From IMG/VR virus record IMGVR_UViG_3300005731_000060, positions 1 through 34,830 of that record: 34,830 nt of DNA; one strand, given 5' to 3'. Below are positions 18,818 to 27,237 of the stretch, piece by piece. Below the pieces are notes generated by a model that was not told the origin of the DNA, searched no databases, and saw only the letters and a list, made by a program, of their open reading frames with translations. Made by a program: the position numbers and the translations under genes. Source of the stretch: a virus. Position 1 is the first letter of the stretch. Every line of letters starts with the position of its first letter.

Positions 18818-20400
18818 TGCCTGGTTTTATTGATCCAGTGATCTCGCCAAACAAGCTTCCGGTGACGGATCGCGGGAACGTGTCTTACGTGCGTCCTGAT
18901 GTGGCGTTGAGCCGTGAACGTTGGACGCGCATTGCCGATTGTCTACGTGGCGAAGATGCCGTCAAGGCGAAGAACACAACTTACCTTCCATTGCCCGATC
19001 TGGACGATGAAAACGGAATCAACGGTAACCGGTACAAATCCTATATTGGACGGGCTGTGTTCTACGGTGTTACCTCGCGTACCTTGAAAGGTCTCGTTGG
19101 TCAGGTATTCGGACGGGATTCGAAGATCGATTTTACGGGACAGCTCGAACCGTTGATGAAAGATGCATCCGGTGAAGGCGTTGGAATCAATCAGCAGGCG
19201 AAGAAGACCCTCGAATGGGTTCTCGCGTTCGGCCGTGCTGGCATTCTTGCTGACTTCCCAAAAACGACAGGACCGGTGACCAAGCTTGACGTGGACGAAG
19301 GCATTGCACGCCCCATCCTGCGCACGTACCGTCCTGAGAACATCATTAACTGGCGCACCCGTAAGGTTGGGGCCAAGACAGCCCTGTCGTTGGTCGTGCT
19401 GGTCGAGATGGTGGATATCGAGGACGATGGGTTCGAAGCACGCACGGCAACAGCTTATCGCGTGTTGCGTTTGAACGAGCAAAACGAATACACCGTTGCA
19501 GTTTATTACGAGAAGGTCGAGAACGGTCAAACTAATCTGTTTGAACATCAACCAGAAGCCGTCGTAAAAGACGCGACTGGTAAGCCGTTCAAAGTCATCC
19601 CGTTCACCTTTGTTGGACCAGAAAACAACGATGCAACGATTGACGACGCCCCGCTGTACGACCTGACTAACATCAACATTGCACACTATCGGAACAGCGC
19701 CGATTACGAAGACGCTTGTTTCATTGCCGGCCAGCCTACACTGTGGGCAGCCGGACTAACGCAGGAATGGGCAGACAAGTACTTCAAGGACGGGATCAAG
19801 CTTGGTTCTCGTGCTGCGTTGCCGTTGCCCCGTGACGGTCAAGCAGGTTTGTTGCAAGCGGCAATGAACTCCATGCCTAAAGAGGCAATGGATCAAAAAG
19901 AGAATCAGATGGTCGCCCTTGGTGCCAAGCTGGTCGAAGAACGCACCATTCGTCGCACAGCAACGGAGGCCAAACAAGACGAGGCATCCGAAGTGTCGAT
20001 CCTGTCGAGTTCAACGAAGAACGTCAATGAGGCATACATCCAAGCGTTGGAATGGGCGGACATGTTTACTGCCGATGCACCAACCTTTGAGTTCGAACTG
20101 AACAGCGACTTTGATCTGTCGGCACTGACACCAAACGAGCGTGCTCAATTGATTGCAGAATGGCAAGCCGAGGCGATCAGCTGGACCGAGATGCGGGCTG
20201 GGTTGCGTCGTACTCGCGTGGCCACACAGGACAACGAGGAAGCGTTGTCGGACATTAAAGAGAACCCGCCAATCACGACCAAGGAACAAAAAGAAATGGA
20301 CGCAGCCGAGAAGGCCGCGGAACAGGCCGTTAAAGCGGCTGAACAAACGGCTGCAAACCAACAGCCAGCCACCGGTGGTGGTAATCAATCCGGTCTATAA
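18817..20400 (+). CDS. Portal protein (DUF4055 family)
   Basis: The 527-residue protein resembles DUF4055 portals: RGNVSYVRPDVALSRERW near the start, RYKSYIGRAVFYGVTSRTLK, then FGRAGILADFP, ILRTYRPENIINWR and an NINIAHYRNSADYEDACF segment. The last 50 residues are Ala/Glu/Gln-rich (AEKAAEQAVKAAEQTAANQQ). It would form the ring at the head vertex through which DNA enters and to which connectors bind. Gene order (large terminase, portal, scaffold, capsid) supports it. Confidence 0.9.
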   Translation: MPGFIDPVISPNKLPVTDRGNVSYVRPDVALSRERWTRIADCLRGEDAVKAKNTTYLPLPDLDDENGINGNRYKSYIGRAVFYGVTSRTLKGLVGQVFGRDSKIDFTGQLEPLMKDASGEGVGINQQAKKTLEWVLAFGRAGILADFPKTTGPVTKLDVDEGIARPILRTYRPENIINWRTRKVGAKTALSLVVLVEMVDIEDDGFEARTATAYRVLRLNEQNEYTVAVYYEKVENGQTNLFEHQPEAVVKDATGKPFKVIPFTFVGPENNDATIDDAPLYDLTNINIAHYRNSADYEDACFIAGQPTLWAAGLTQEWADKYFKDGIKLGSRAALPLPRDGQAGLLQAAMNSMPKEAMDQKENQMVALGAKLVEERTIRRTATEAKQDEASEVSILSSSTKNVNEAYIQALEWADMFTADAPTFEFELNSDFDLSALTPNERAQLIAEWQAEAISWTEMRAGLRRTRVATQDNEEALSDIKENPPITTKEQKEMDAAEKAAEQAVKAAEQTAANQQPATGGGNQSGL

Positions 20401-20412
20401 GGAGAACCGACA

Positions 20413-21126
20413 ATGCTTAAACGCAAAATCAACAAAGACGCATTTGATGCCCTCGATGCCGCTATTCAGGGGCTCTACAAGGCGGACGGGGACTCGTTCG
20501 TGTTGCAAGTCGAGGACAGTGGTTTTGAAGCCTTAAAGGGCGAGAAAACCGCAGCACAACAGCGCGCAGACGAGGCAGAAGCGAAGTTGGCCGAGATCGC
20601 ACAACGCGAAGCAGATGCTGTTGCAAAAGCGCAACGCGAAGCAGACAAGGCTGCTCGTGCCAGTGGTGATATTGACGCGCTGGAGAAGTCGTGGAAGAAG
20701 AAATACGACACGTTGCAAAACGAGTTCAACACCATGAAAGAAGCCAATGCTCAGACGCTCAACAAGTTGTTCGTTGACGGCGAAGCAAAGCGTCTTGCAG
20801 CTGAAATCTCGACGGTCCCCGACCTCATGACCGATCTTATTGCCAAGCGCCTCATTGTGGACACCTCGGGCGAAACACCAATCACTCGTGTGGTCGATAT
20901 TGACGGTCGTCCATCTGCGCTCTCTATCAACGAGTTGAAACAAGAATTTGTTGACAACAAAGCGTTCTCTGCTATTATCAAAGAATCGAATGCCTCGGGC
21001 GGCGGTGCTGACCAGACGGGCGACGGGAACGGTGTTCCAAAGAAACTCTCAGACATGACAGCAACAGAAGAAGTTGCTTTCGCAAATTCGCATCCAGAAG
21101 CCTATAAGGCGATGCTGAACACATAA
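20413..21126 (+). CDS. Capsid scaffolding protein
   Basis: An AAGGAG site precedes the ATG. The 237-residue protein has a long charged coiled coil at about residues 35-120 (EKTAAQQRADEAEAKLAEIA, QREADAVAKAQREADKAARA) and a C-terminal part ending in a short conserved-looking tail (ATEEVAFANSHPEAYKAML). Its position between portal and capsid genes and its helical composition are typical of scaffolds, which guide prohead assembly and then leave. No protease gene is seen nearby. Confidence 0.85.
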   Translation: MLKRKINKDAFDALDAAIQGLYKADGDSFVLQVEDSGFEALKGEKTAAQQRADEAEAKLAEIAQREADAVAKAQREADKAARASGDIDALEKSWKKKYDTLQNEFNTMKEANAQTLNKLFVDGEAKRLAAEISTVPDLMTDLIAKRLIVDTSGETPITRVVDIDGRPSALSINELKQEFVDNKAFSAIIKESNASGGGADQTGDGNGVPKKLSDMTATEEVAFANSHPEAYKAMLNT

Positions 21127-21136
21127 GGAGCCATCC

Positions 21137-22147
21137 ATGGCACAAGTACAACTTGCGGATATCTACAATCCGCTGACCTTCGCCCGTCGCGAACAAGAAG
21201 CCCAGCTGGAACTGAACAAGTTCTTGTCCTCGGGTGTTGTCATCTCGGACGGTCGCATTGCTGAACAGATCGCAGGTGGTGGCAACGTCGGCGAACTGAC
21301 CGAATATAACGCGCTGGACACCTCGTCTGAGCCTGATTACACCACAGACAACCCTGCTGATGTATCGACTCCGGACAACATCGACAGCAAGACCATGCGC
21401 TTCCGTATGGCGTCGATGCACAAATCCTGGTCGACCATGGACCTCGCTCGTGAACTTGCGTTGCAAGACCCTGTCGGTGCTATCACCGGACGTATCGGTG
21501 CATACTGGGCACAGAACGACGAACAACGTTTGATCTCTGCATCCCTCGGCATCCTGGCTGACAACGTTGCCAACGATGGTTCGGACATGCTGATTACCAA
21601 GGCAACTGACGCAGCTGGTGCTGTTACGGACTCCGAACGTTTGAACGCAGAAACGGTTCTCGATGCAACGCAAACCATGGGCGACCACGGTGGGATGTTG
21701 TCGGCAATCGCAATGCACTCGGTCCTGTATACTCGCTTGAAAAAGCAAAACTTGATCGACTTCATCCCGAACGCTCGCGGCGAGATCGTCATTCCAACGT
21801 ACCTGAACAAGACAGTTATCGTTGACGATTCCATGCCTGCTGTGATGGGCACCAACCGCATCACATACACTTGTATCCTGTTTGGTGCTGGTGTGTTTGG
21901 TGAAGCGATGGGTCCGATCCTGCGTCCTTCGGAACTCGAGCGTGAAGCATCACGCGGTAACGGTGGTGGTCAAGATATCATCCACTCGCGTCGTGCAACT
22001 GTCCTGCACCCACAAGGTTTCGATTGGACCGATGCTTCCCGTGCTGGTCAGTCGGCAACTCGTGCAGAACTCGCAAACGGTGCCAACTGGAACCGTCAAT
22101 GGGATCGCAAGCACATTCCTCTGGCGTTCATCCAAGTGAACGACTAA
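21137..22147 (+). CDS. Major capsid protein
   Basis: The 336-residue protein follows the scaffold after a strong AAGGAG site. It has features of an HK97-fold capsid subunit: an N-terminal extended part (NPLTFARREQEAQLELNKFL), a long middle helix region (MHKSWSTMDLARELALQDPV), and a central HGGMLSAIAMHSVLYTRLKK segment. Beyond these lie VIPTYLNKTVIVDDSMP and a late RATVLHPQGFDW stretch. Similar segments (AMHSxVYxxL, VIVDDxMP) recur in many siphovirus capsids. A terminator-like hairpin follows it. Confidence 0.92.
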   Translation: MAQVQLADIYNPLTFARREQEAQLELNKFLSSGVVISDGRIAEQIAGGGNVGELTEYNALDTSSEPDYTTDNPADVSTPDNIDSKTMRFRMASMHKSWSTMDLARELALQDPVGAITGRIGAYWAQNDEQRLISASLGILADNVANDGSDMLITKATDAAGAVTDSERLNAETVLDATQTMGDHGGMLSAIAMHSVLYTRLKKQNLIDFIPNARGEIVIPTYLNKTVIVDDSMPAVMGTNRITYTCILFGAGVFGEAMGPILRPSELEREASRGNGGGQDIIHSRRATVLHPQGFDWTDASRAGQSATRAELANGANWNRQWDRKHIPLAFIQVND

Positions 22148-22154
22148 ACAACAC

Positions 22155-22176
22155 AAGGGGGTTTAACGGCCCCCTT
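22155..22176 (+). terminator. Hairpin after the capsid gene
   Basis: AAGGGGG (22155-22161) pairs with CCCCCTT (22170-22176) around 8 bases. The stem resembles those at 11,475 and 12,061. The following bases (CATTTGATT) are only partly U-rich, so read-through to the head genes is expected. Confidence 0.6.
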
Positions 22177-22195
22177 CATTTGATTGGAGGCCAGC

Positions 22196-22534
22196 ATGGC
22201 TAAGAAAGATACCACCCCTGATGAAAACGCTGTAACGCAACCTTGGGCAAACGACACCGCACCAAAAGCTGCTGTTGCAGAAGTGTCCACTCAAGAAGTT
22301 GCAATTGCAGCTAAGGCCGCTGCATCACTTGACGCCGACGGTTCAGTTGACGATCAAGCCAAGCGCGTCGAAGCATCTGGCGCTGTCACTGTGGGCACAC
22401 AAGCACCATTGGCGATTGTCAACCTGACCGCTCGTGGCCTGACCGTTGACGCTGCTAAGGCAGTGCTCGCCGGTGAAGCAACCTTTGCGGATGCATACGC
22501 ATACTGCAACCCCGTCGCAGACGAGGCAGAGTAA
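22196..22534 (+). CDS. Ala-rich head-region protein, 112 residues
   Basis: The ATG at 22196 follows GGAGG with a 5-base gap. Residues 1-70 are Ala/Thr/Asp/Val-rich and look disordered or weakly helical (AEVSTQEVAIAAKAAASLDA); residues 71-110 may form a small helical domain (LTARGLTVDAAKAVLAGEAT). It lies between capsid and lectin-like genes, so it may be a capsid-associated or decoration protein. No family is recognised. Confidence 0.65.
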   Translation: MAKKDTTPDENAVTQPWANDTAPKAAVAEVSTQEVAIAAKAAASLDADGSVDDQAKRVEASGAVTVGTQAPLAIVNLTARGLTVDAAKAVLAGEATFADAYAYCNPVADEAE

Positions 22535-22535
22535 G

Positions 22536-23441
22536 ATGGCTCGGAAAGCGTCGAAGAAACGCCGCAGCACCCGTAACGGGATTACCCACATTGGGTTCAC
22601 GCGGACACGACGCTTTCCGGCAGCTAATTCGACGCGGATGCAACGTTGGTTAACGTGGCGTGCGCAGCAAGACACCCCATTCACCCTTGCATCCCTTTTT
22701 CGGAACGGACAAGTTGGTGGCGCTGCTTTTGTGTTCAATCCGAATACCTGTTTCCAAGACGTAGCAGCAACGGTGCCTTGTACGGCCCATGGCGATCCTG
22801 TGCGAGCCGTGATGGATCAATCTGGTAACGGATACGTGGCTGTGCAAGATGGGGCAGACGGAAGCCGCCCACTGCTCAAGCAGGATGCAGACGGATTCTG
22901 GCATCTTGAGACCAACGGGTCTTCTACGTTCTTACGGGCGGATGGCATTGACCTCACTAGATCAGATGAGGTGACGGTTATCACCGGTTATCAGAAAGAC
23001 ACTGATACGTCTGCGCGGATGGTCTACGAGTTTTCCACCGCAGCGGACAGCACCTCTAATCACGGGACGTTTGCGTTGTTAGCCCCTCGAGACAACCTTG
23101 CTTCCAACGCTAGATTGTTTGCGTCTGGTGATGCACTTCGCACTGCGCTTACACAAACAGGGATCGAGGTGGGCGAGACCCATGTGTATTCACAGTTGGT
23201 TAAAATTTCAGCGGATTATCACGTACTGCGTCTTGATGGGGTGCAGACCCAAAGTACTAGCGATGACTTGAAAGGCGGTATGATGGGGAATCATTCGTTG
23301 CATATTGGTAGCCGTGCGGGCACCTCATTGTTTGGCCAAGGGAAGACGTATTCCCTGCTCGTTATCAACGAAGTATTGACAGGAGCAATTCTTGCGGAGG
23401 CGGAAGACTACACTGCTCACCTCTCGAATGTTTCGTTATAA
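22536..23441 (+). CDS. Concanavalin A-like structural protein
   Basis: The ATG at 22536 lies one base after the preceding stop. After a basic N-terminal 28 residues (MARKASKKRRSTRNG) the 301-residue protein carries the pattern FRNGQVGGAAFVFNPNTCFQ, DPVRAVMDQSGNG, and SRPLLKQDADGFWHLETNG. Phage proteins with a lectin/LamG-like jelly-roll share this pattern. The middle is beta-rich throughout. In phages this domain decorates heads or tails and may bind sugars. Its position in the head block suggests a capsid surface protein. The basic N-terminus might bind the acidic capsid surface. Confidence 0.7.
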   Translation: MARKASKKRRSTRNGITHIGFTRTRRFPAANSTRMQRWLTWRAQQDTPFTLASLFRNGQVGGAAFVFNPNTCFQDVAATVPCTAHGDPVRAVMDQSGNGYVAVQDGADGSRPLLKQDADGFWHLETNGSSTFLRADGIDLTRSDEVTVITGYQKDTDTSARMVYEFSTAADSTSNHGTFALLAPRDNLASNARLFASGDALRTALTQTGIEVGETHVYSQLVKISADYHVLRLDGVQTQSTSDDLKGGMMGNHSLHIGSRAGTSLFGQGKTYSLLVINEVLTGAILAEAEDYTAHLSNVSL

Positions 23442-23476
23442 CCCATCACGTTGTAACAATTAAATCAGGAACCGAT

Positions 23477-24019
23477 ATGGCATTGACAATCGAAGATGGA
23501 ACAGTAGTTGCCGGTGCAGACAGCTGGATCACCGAAGCTGAGTGGATCACACATCTCTCCGACCTCGGGCGAACAGTGACCACGTCAACAGCAGAGAACG
23601 AAATCACATTGCGGAAGGCGCAGCGTGCTTTGTCTCAACGTTTGCGTTACAAGGGAACACCTGTCAATGCGGCACAAACAACCGTGCTTCCTCGGGAATG
23701 GGGCGACACCGCGCTATACAATGGTTTCACTGTGGCTAACACCGATATCCCACAAGCGTTCAAGGATGCGCAGGCTGAGCTTGCATGGTCGATCCATAAC
23801 GGGGCTGACCCGTTCGTTGACACCAGTGCAATGACCGCGGGCACAGGTCCCCTTATCAAACGGGTAGTCACTGCCGGTCCTGTCAAGACGGAATACGGTT
23901 ACGCAGACACAAGCGACGATACAACATTCGACGCAACGGATATGCGCAACTACACCATCGTCATGGATCTGCTTAACGTGTATCTCAAGATCAACTCCTT
24001 TCAAGTGAGCCGCAGCTAA
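23477..24019 (+). CDS. Head-tail connector, DnaT-like adaptor type
   Basis: The 180-residue protein begins with LTIEDGTVVAGADSWITEAE, the hallmark of the phage family annotated as putative DnaT-like. It has helical repeats (EITLRKAQRALSQRLRYKG, IPQAFKDAQAELAWSIHNGA) as in gp6/gp15-type adaptors. It likely forms the first ring under the portal. The DnaT name is historical; no replication role is suggested here. It starts 36 bases after the lectin-like gene with AGGA upstream. Confidence 0.75.
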   Translation: MALTIEDGTVVAGADSWITEAEWITHLSDLGRTVTTSTAENEITLRKAQRALSQRLRYKGTPVNAAQTTVLPREWGDTALYNGFTVANTDIPQAFKDAQAELAWSIHNGADPFVDTSAMTAGTGPLIKRVVTAGPVKTEYGYADTSDDTTFDATDMRNYTIVMDLLNVYLKINSFQVSRS

Positions 24020-24396
24020 TGGTCACCACGGCAGAAATCGCGAAAGAAGCGTTCGACGCAGTGTCAGCAGAAATCACTGACGCGATCTACAACGCGGTTA
24101 TCACACGCACAGCGCAGGGCGCGTATAACGTGACGACCGACACGTATGCGACGACACAGACCACGCATAACGGGCGGGTTGTCGAGATCACAGCATGGCT
24201 TGGTCAGCGTTCCCCGTTGCCCGATCTGTTCCCTGACTTCGTGGTCGGGCGCAACAACAAGATCTTCATGGGCGAGGGGTTCGATATCCTTCCCCAACAG
24301 AACGACACTGTGCAGATCAAAGGCGTGGATTACCACATTGAGCGAGTGGCTGACACAATGTTGACTGCAACGATCCCCTACTTCGTGGTGCGGTAA
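24019..24396 (+). CDS. Head closure/stopper protein candidate
   Basis: The 125-residue protein starts with an overlap (TAATG). It has an N-terminal helix (TTAEIAKEAFDAVSAEITDA) and a beta barrel-like remainder (RVVEITAWLGQRSPLPDLFP, NDTVQIKGVDYHIERVADT). Such an order, between a DnaT-like adaptor and a gp10-like tail completion protein, is where head-tail stoppers are found. Assignment is mostly positional. Confidence 0.65.
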   Translation: MVTTAEIAKEAFDAVSAEITDAIYNAVITRTAQGAYNVTTDTYATTQTTHNGRVVEITAWLGQRSPLPDLFPDFVVGRNNKIFMGEGFDILPQQNDTVQIKGVDYHIERVADTMLTATIPYFVVR

Positions 24397-24815
24397 TGCC
24401 AAAGGGTGCAGTGTTATTCGAACTCGAACTAGAACAAGAACTACAGGTTCTTGAACAACAGACCAACGACTGGGCTGCTGATGTTCTCGAGTACGCATGG
24501 CGCGGCCTGTTTGCGCGTACACCTGTGGACAGCGGTAAGTTCAAGGGATCATGGCGTGTATCGTTGGGCGCAGCTGGTTCGACAGTTCCCGAGGCACGCG
24601 ATCCTGGAGGTGGGTTTGGCGGTGTTATGGGCATCACGTTTGCGCGTGGGTTCAAGGTTATTCACTCATTGCGTTCGATGACCTCAATCCCGACTATTGT
24701 GCTTTACAACAACCAGCCGTATGCTCAACGTCTAGAGAATGGATATTCGAGCATGGCCCCGCAAGGCATCATGGCAATAACCATTGAGAACGTATATGCG
24801 AGGTACGGACGATGA
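24396..24815 (+). CDS. Tail completion protein, HK97 gp10-like
   Basis: The 139-residue protein contains the family pattern of a helix ending in FARTPVDSGKFKGSWRVS, followed late by IVLYNNQPYAQRLENGYSSM and QGIMAITIENV. In HK97-like phages this protein joins the tail to the connector. The start overlaps the previous stop (TAATG) and the end overlaps the tail terminator start (ATGA). Confidence 0.85.
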   Translation: MPKGAVLFELELEQELQVLEQQTNDWAADVLEYAWRGLFARTPVDSGKFKGSWRVSLGAAGSTVPEARDPGGGFGGVMGITFARGFKVIHSLRSMTSIPTIVLYNNQPYAQRLENGYSSMAPQGIMAITIENVYARYGR

Positions 24816-25261
24816 GTTACGAACAAGAGCGCGTGGCAATCGCAACGTTTATGCAGGCAGGCTTGATCGCGGCAGGTTACGCAGGTGAGATCCACGAGGA
24901 TTCGCACAAGGCCGAGCCAGTGTCTGGTGACATTCGCGTGACCATCCAGAACGGCGACGTTATGCAGGTGTCAATCGGACGCACAATCAACCGAGACCTC
25001 TACGTGGGCATCTTGCAAATCCAGGTGTTCTACACCGCAGGGATTGGTTCCAAAGTATGGCGGGACGTTGTTGACATCCTTAGCGATCTGTTTCATGATG
25101 TGCAGATAATGACGACGGGCGTGGCTGTTGATGGAACACTTCCAGAGTTTATCCGGTTCTCCCCTGATGGGCGACACGGGTACATTGCAGGTGGGATAGA
25201 AGGTACCCAGCTGTCAACCAAAACGTTCAATGTGCCGTTCTGGCGGTACGAACATAAGTAG
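24812..25261 (+). CDS. Tail terminator protein candidate
   Basis: The 149-residue protein has a helix (EQERVAIATFMQAGLIAAGY), then alternating strands (GDIRVTIQNGDVMQVSIGRT, LYVGILQIQVFYTAGIG) and a second helix (KVWRDVVDILSDLF). This alpha/beta order is that of lambda gpU-like tail terminators (DUF4128-like). It lies between tail completion and tail tube genes, the usual place. It would cap the tail tube when the length set by the tape measure is reached. Confidence 0.75.
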   Translation: MSYEQERVAIATFMQAGLIAAGYAGEIHEDSHKAEPVSGDIRVTIQNGDVMQVSIGRTINRDLYVGILQIQVFYTAGIGSKVWRDVVDILSDLFHDVQIMTTGVAVDGTLPEFIRFSPDGRHGYIAGGIEGTQLSTKTFNVPFWRYEHK

Positions 25262-25271
25262 GAGTTAGCAA

Positions 25272-26213
25272 ATGGCTGGCGCAGCATCAAATAGTGTTCG
25301 TTCCGCATACGTGGCGGAGACTGTATCAGGAACAATTCCAGCAACGCCTGGTTTCGTAACGTCGGACGATCTTATCAACGTCCGTGCCGTTCCGATCCTG
25401 TCGGAGCAATCAAGCCAACGTGTCGGTGGCGCGCGTTCGGGTCACGGCGTCCAAGGTCTTGACGTAACGGGCACCCGAGAAGGCGCAGTGATCTACGGCG
25501 TGGATGACCTGTGGCTTGAAAGCCTCTTGCAAGGTTCGTGGACAGCCGACGTTCTGAAAGACGCGAAAGAACTGCATACCCTCGCAATCGAGAACGCCGT
25601 TCCCCGTGGCCAAGGCGGCGCATACGATTATCACCGTTACCGCGGCGTCGAAGCAATCGCTGCAACGTACACCATGCAAGCACGTTCCGACGTTATGCGC
25701 AGCATGGATCTTCTGGGCATTGGCGCAGACGACGTAACCGCAACAGCCGTCGCTGGTGCAACATATGCTGACCCGACAGAAACAGACGTGATGACCACAG
25801 GTACCGAGATTGGGTCCCTGACCATTGGCGCGCATGTGTTGCCGTGTATCTTCTCACTCGAAGTCGAACTTGCCTTTGATTCCCGTCAAGGTCAACCTCG
25901 CATCCAGACCAACGACCTTTGCGGCGTTACTCGCGGTGCATTCAAACCAATCATTCGTGCCCGCCTGTATGTGGAAAACGCAGCCGCTGGGGATATTATG
26001 AATGCATCCCGTACAACGCATACTGCGTTTGCGGTATCGTTCACAATGGGTTCAATCGCTGGCAAGAAGTACACATGGGAGTTCCCAACCTGTCACTTTG
26101 GCACGGGTACCCTTGAGCTGGATCAGCCAGACGCTTTCGTTGATGTTGAGATCTTGCCCGAGTACGACACCACAGAGGGTTCAGTGGTCAAAATCACACG
26201 GGCGGTGGCATAA
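25272..26213 (+). CDS. Major tail tube protein
   Basis: The 313-residue protein starts after TAGGAG. Its N-terminal ETVSGTIPATPGFVTSDDLI segment and the following RVGGARSGHGVQGLDVTGTR and GAVIYGVDDLWLESLL stretches match the phage tail tube protein type 2 family. The second half has LEVELAFDSRQG and a beta-rich end. Gene order supports it as the tube subunit, which stacks in rings around the tape measure. Confidence 0.85.
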   Translation: MAGAASNSVRSAYVAETVSGTIPATPGFVTSDDLINVRAVPILSEQSSQRVGGARSGHGVQGLDVTGTREGAVIYGVDDLWLESLLQGSWTADVLKDAKELHTLAIENAVPRGQGGAYDYHRYRGVEAIAATYTMQARSDVMRSMDLLGIGADDVTATAVAGATYADPTETDVMTTGTEIGSLTIGAHVLPCIFSLEVELAFDSRQGQPRIQTNDLCGVTRGAFKPIIRARLYVENAAAGDIMNASRTTHTAFAVSFTMGSIAGKKYTWEFPTCHFGTGTLELDQPDAFVDVEILPEYDTTEGSVVKITRAVA

Positions 26214-26353
26214 TGAAAGCGGCAGACAAATTCACAGGCATCATTGACGGGAAGGAAAAGACATTCCCGAAAGGTGCGAAGATCTCGGCAAAGGATGCAA
26301 CAGCCCTCGGCCTTGATAAGAAACCAGAATTGGTAGAGCCTGCAAAGGCTTGA
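26213..26353 (+). CDS. Small basic protein after the tail tube gene, 46 residues
   Basis: The ATG overlaps the tail tube stop (TAATG). The peptide is lysine-rich (MKAADKFTGIIDGKEKTFPK, then GAKISAKDATALGLDKKPEL), with a beta start and a short helix. Similar short genes with a kkf.g-type start often follow tail tube genes. Function is unknown; it may be a minor tail or chaperone-like partner. Confidence 0.6.
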   Translation: MKAADKFTGIIDGKEKTFPKGAKISAKDATALGLDKKPELVEPAKA

Positions 26354-26357
26354 CCTT

Positions 26358-26392
26358 AGTGGGGGTGTTGCTTGTCGGTCGGCACCCCCGCT
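26358..26392 (+). terminator. Hairpin after the tail tube unit
   Basis: AGTGGGGGTG (26358-26367) pairs with CACCCCCGCT (26383-26392), with one G-U pair, around a 15-base loop. No long U-tract follows. It may weaken transcription of the genes below it. Confidence 0.5.
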
Positions 26393-26422
26393 TAAACTGA
26401 CACAACCGACGGAGATCGACAA

Positions 26423-26902
26423 ATGAAACTCAATACCACTGCTGTTCCTCGCGGAACGTTCAAACATACCCTTCCTGAGTACCTCGGGCCAGGCGATGTT
26501 CCTTGCACCATCACCATCAATCACCTGCCGGCTGGTTCGACCAACCCAAAGTTCGGTGAGCTGTCGCAAGGGTTCAATATCAAGGTTGTTGCTGCCGAGC
26601 TCGAACGAAACGAGATGGCCAAATGGAACGACCGTCACCAAGAACGCGCTGTTCGTTTGTCGTCCATCGTTGAAGAACTCGCGGCCGAACGTCTCGCCAT
26701 GTATTATGATTCCTGTGTGGTCACATGGGAAACCAACATGCTTGACGACAACAAAACGTTGGCCCCGACCCGTGAAAACTTCTTGGCGTTGGGTGACGAA
26801 ACGTTGCCAGCCCTTGGCGTGATGTTCACCAAATTCATCGAAGCGTGTATCAAAGCAGACGAGGACGAACGCAAACGACAGGACACCATTCTGGGAAACT
26901 GA
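26423..26902 (+). CDS. Tail assembly chaperone, short form (G-like)
   Basis: The 159-residue protein has a beta-rich N-terminal half (GDVPCTITINHLPAGSTNPK) and a helical second half (DRHQERAVRLSSIVEELAAE, FIEACIKADEDERKRQ). It lies between tail tube and tape measure genes, the place of lambda gpG. Its last codons hold the slippery sequence GGGAAAC just before the stop codon, so part of the ribosomes should shift into the -1 frame and make a longer form. Chaperones of this kind bind the tape measure during tail assembly and are absent from the virion. Confidence 0.8.
   Translation: MKLNTTAVPRGTFKHTLPEYLGPGDVPCTITINHLPAGSTNPKFGELSQGFNIKVVAAELERNEMAKWNDRHQERAVRLSSIVEELAAERLAMYYDSCVVTWETNMLDDNKTLAPTRENFLALGDETLPALGVMFTKFIEACIKADEDERKRQDTILGN
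26893..26899 (+). promoter_or_regulatory. Programmed -1 frameshift site GGGAAAC
   Basis: In the zero frame the codons are CTG GGA AAC TGA, which places a canonical X-XXY-YYZ heptamer (G-GGA-AAC) directly before the stop. After a one-base backward slip, translation continues through 27,237. Lambda uses GGGAAAG at the same place. Confidence 0.85.
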
Positions 26903-27237
26903 TTGAAGGGTTACGGTGGTCTTACAAGTACAGTGCAGCTGAGGAAGAGTTCCTCCGAGCACGCGGGACCACCGGACCCCTCGCAGACAAACCAGAAGCA
27001 GTTGCCGATGTTGCATGGGAAGCATGGCAAGTTGTTAAGGGATCACGTCCTCAGCATCCCATCGAAACGTCAAAGGGTTTTGTTTTCTTTACCTCTCCGT
27101 TAGTGCCAAGTGAAATAGAAGCCTATTGCAATCTAATGGGCATCCGTGATAACGTGACGAGACGATGGATCACCTACGCGGTGGTTACCCTAGACAACGT
27201 GGATCGTGAATATGCCAACACTGCGCTTAAACGCTGA
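26899..27237 (+). CDS. Tail assembly chaperone, frameshift extension (T-like)
   Basis: This 112-residue extension has no suitable start of its own and is reached by the -1 shift at 26,893-26,899, giving a fusion of about 271 residues. It begins LIEGLRWSYKYSAAEEEFLR, then a helical region (DVAWEAWQVVKGSRP) and a final basic/helical part. It overlaps the tape measure start by about 26 bases. By analogy with lambda gpGT, this part recruits tail tube subunits to the tape measure complex. Confidence 0.8.
   Translation: MIEGLRWSYKYSAAEEEFLRARGTTGPLADKPEAVADVAWEAWQVVKGSRPQHPIETSKGFVFFTSPLVPSEIEAYCNLMGIRDNVTRRWITYAVVTLDNVDREYANTALKR

Noticed and set aside
18943-19686. Leftward open frame of 247 codons inside the portal gene
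   Set aside because: Antisense shadow of a clear portal gene; Cys/Val-rich composition and no signals. The similar frames at 20,978-21,748 and 27,697-28,437 were rejected for the same reason.
23477-24019. A DNA replication role for the DnaT-like protein
   Set aside because: The family name is historical; gene position and the adaptor-like helical pattern point to a head-tail connector.
26123-27025. Leftward open frame of 300 codons across the tail tube end and chaperone
   Set aside because: It opposes three well-supported late genes and the frameshift site, has no ribosome site, and matches no family.
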